DNA of 61,497 nt from assembly GCA_021298815.1 (NCBI GenBank), contig JAJTHE010000094.1:1-61497 (forward strand), written 5' to 3'. The position numbers were made by a program, and so were the translations under genes. This DNA is from Betaproteobacteria bacterium (GTDB taxonomy: Bacteria > Pseudomonadota > Gammaproteobacteria > Burkholderiales > CAIKXV01). The notes below the pieces were generated by a model. It had not been told where the DNA came from. It saw only the letters and a list, made by a program, of their open reading frames with translations, and did not search any database. This document shows, in pieces, positions 61,193 to 61,497 of this stretch (its first letter is position 1; every line of letters starts with the position of its first letter).

Positions 61193-61219
61193 GTCGGCAG
61201 AGTGATGCGTGAGTGTGAT

Positions 61220-61333
61220 GCCTAACGTTGTAGCCGAAAGGCCGGAGCCATCGGCGCCCCGCGAGACGAAGAATGGCGGAGCTCGGCTCGCGGGGCGCCG
61301 ATGGCGCAGGTCCTTTCGAACGCCAGGTCAGGC
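61220..61333 (-). repeat. attC-like integron recombination site (114 bp)
   Basis: On the minus strand it begins GCCTGAC and ends ACGTTAGGC, a perfect GTTRRRY core. Two perfect 19-bp arms (61247-61265 and 61287-61305) form a long stem around a 21-nt loop, and further outer arms (GAAAGG/CCTTTC) pair too. It sits between the stop of the BrnA-like gene and the start of the VOC gene, exactly where a cassette junction is expected. Half of it is shared with the truncated site at 60003. Confidence 0.65.
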
Positions 61334-61340
61334 CGCACGT

Positions 61341-61497
61341 TCACCGCCCCACTTTTGCTGGCTTGTGGGTCTTCAGCCAGTCCTGAAGCGCAGCGTCGAC
61401 TCTGGTTTGCCAACCATCACCGGTAGCGCGGAAGCGCTGCACGACATCGGGCGATAGCCGGATTGTGATGCGTTCCTTGACAGGTGCTTTCTGCGCA
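61341..61497 (-). CDS. BrnA-like antitoxin, C-terminal part (cut by window edge)
   Basis: The last 51 residues of a protein whose start lies beyond the right end. ERITIRLSPDVVQRFRATGD followed by WQTRVDAALQDWLK is the BrnA ribbon-helix-helix signature. The partner toxin BrnT, if present, would be beyond the edge. The stop is followed by the 114-bp attC-like element, so the module is probably an integron-borne toxin-antitoxin cassette. Confidence 0.75.
   Translation of the reverse strand, partial: AQKAPVKERITIRLSPDVVQRFRATGDGWQTRVDAALQDWLKTHKPAKVGR

Noticed and set aside
1..61497. CRISPR arrays, tRNA or rRNA genes
   Set aside because: No regularly spaced repeats, cloverleaf-like sequences or conserved rRNA segments were seen on either strand.

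Overview
The window is high-GC, densely packed DNA, most likely from a betaproteobacterium of the Burkholderiales/Alcaligenaceae type. The main reason is the eleven separate periplasmic receptors of the Bug/TctC family, with no TctA or TctB membrane subunit nearby. These sit beside CoA-transferases, MmgE/PrpD proteins, amidase, TauD and VOC genes, which is typical of catabolic specialists in that group. There is no rRNA or other taxonomic marker, so the placement is an inference. No tRNA, rRNA or CRISPR array was recognised.

Layout. 0-3.8 kb (minus strand) carries an arsenate-detoxification module: a GAPDH, the arseno-phosphoglycerate exporter ArsJ, and an ArsR at the distal end, preceded by an MGMT-like and an SRPBCC gene. 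4.0-16.5 kb (plus) is a tightly coupled catabolic operon: Zn-ribbon/OB protein, thiolase, IclR regulator, class III CoA-transferase, an SDR lacking its catalytic residues, MmgE/PrpD, a Bug receptor, two VOC proteins, an NTF2-like protein, an amidase with an AtzG-like partner, a cupin and two more Bug receptors. A promoter and an IclR-type palindrome lie in front of it. 16.5-20.4 kb holds MmgE/PrpD, a triple RidA fusion and a divergent Bug gene.

The most notable gene is at 21.1-22.4 kb. It is a GrdB/PrdB-like reductase whose reading frame continues through an internal TGA exactly where the family carries selenocysteine. A perfect 7-bp hairpin with a GTG loop starts 11 nt after the TGA. I interpret it as a selenoprotein.

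22.4-28.5 kb carries DUF2314, Bug, small membrane proteins, an asparaginase, a choloylglycine-hydrolase-type enzyme and three lesioned genes (two frameshifts, one amber codon). 28.5-32.6 kb is a CysB-like LysR regulator divergent from an enoyl-CoA hydratase/CoA-transferase/Bug operon. 32.6-36.6 kb is an MmgE/PrpD-Bug-degenerate ArgH operon. 36.7-44.5 kb has small hypothetical genes, a Bug-cupin pair, TauE/SafE, a zincin-like protein and an RlmK-like methyltransferase. 44.6-45.2 kb is a VapBC toxin-antitoxin pair. 45.3-56 kb returns to Bug, TauD, MmgE/PrpD and S41-type genes.

The right edge (about 60.0-61.5 kb), plus one isolated spot at 52.5 kb, looks like integron gene-cassette DNA. Short minus-strand genes (a BrnA-like antitoxin, VOC, PhyH-like and RHH proteins) are each followed by an attC-like element ending in ACGTTRRRC. 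The array is cut at about 60.0 kb by a transposase remnant joined to a DUF1877 remnant. No integrase gene is inside the window; by orientation it would lie beyond the right end.
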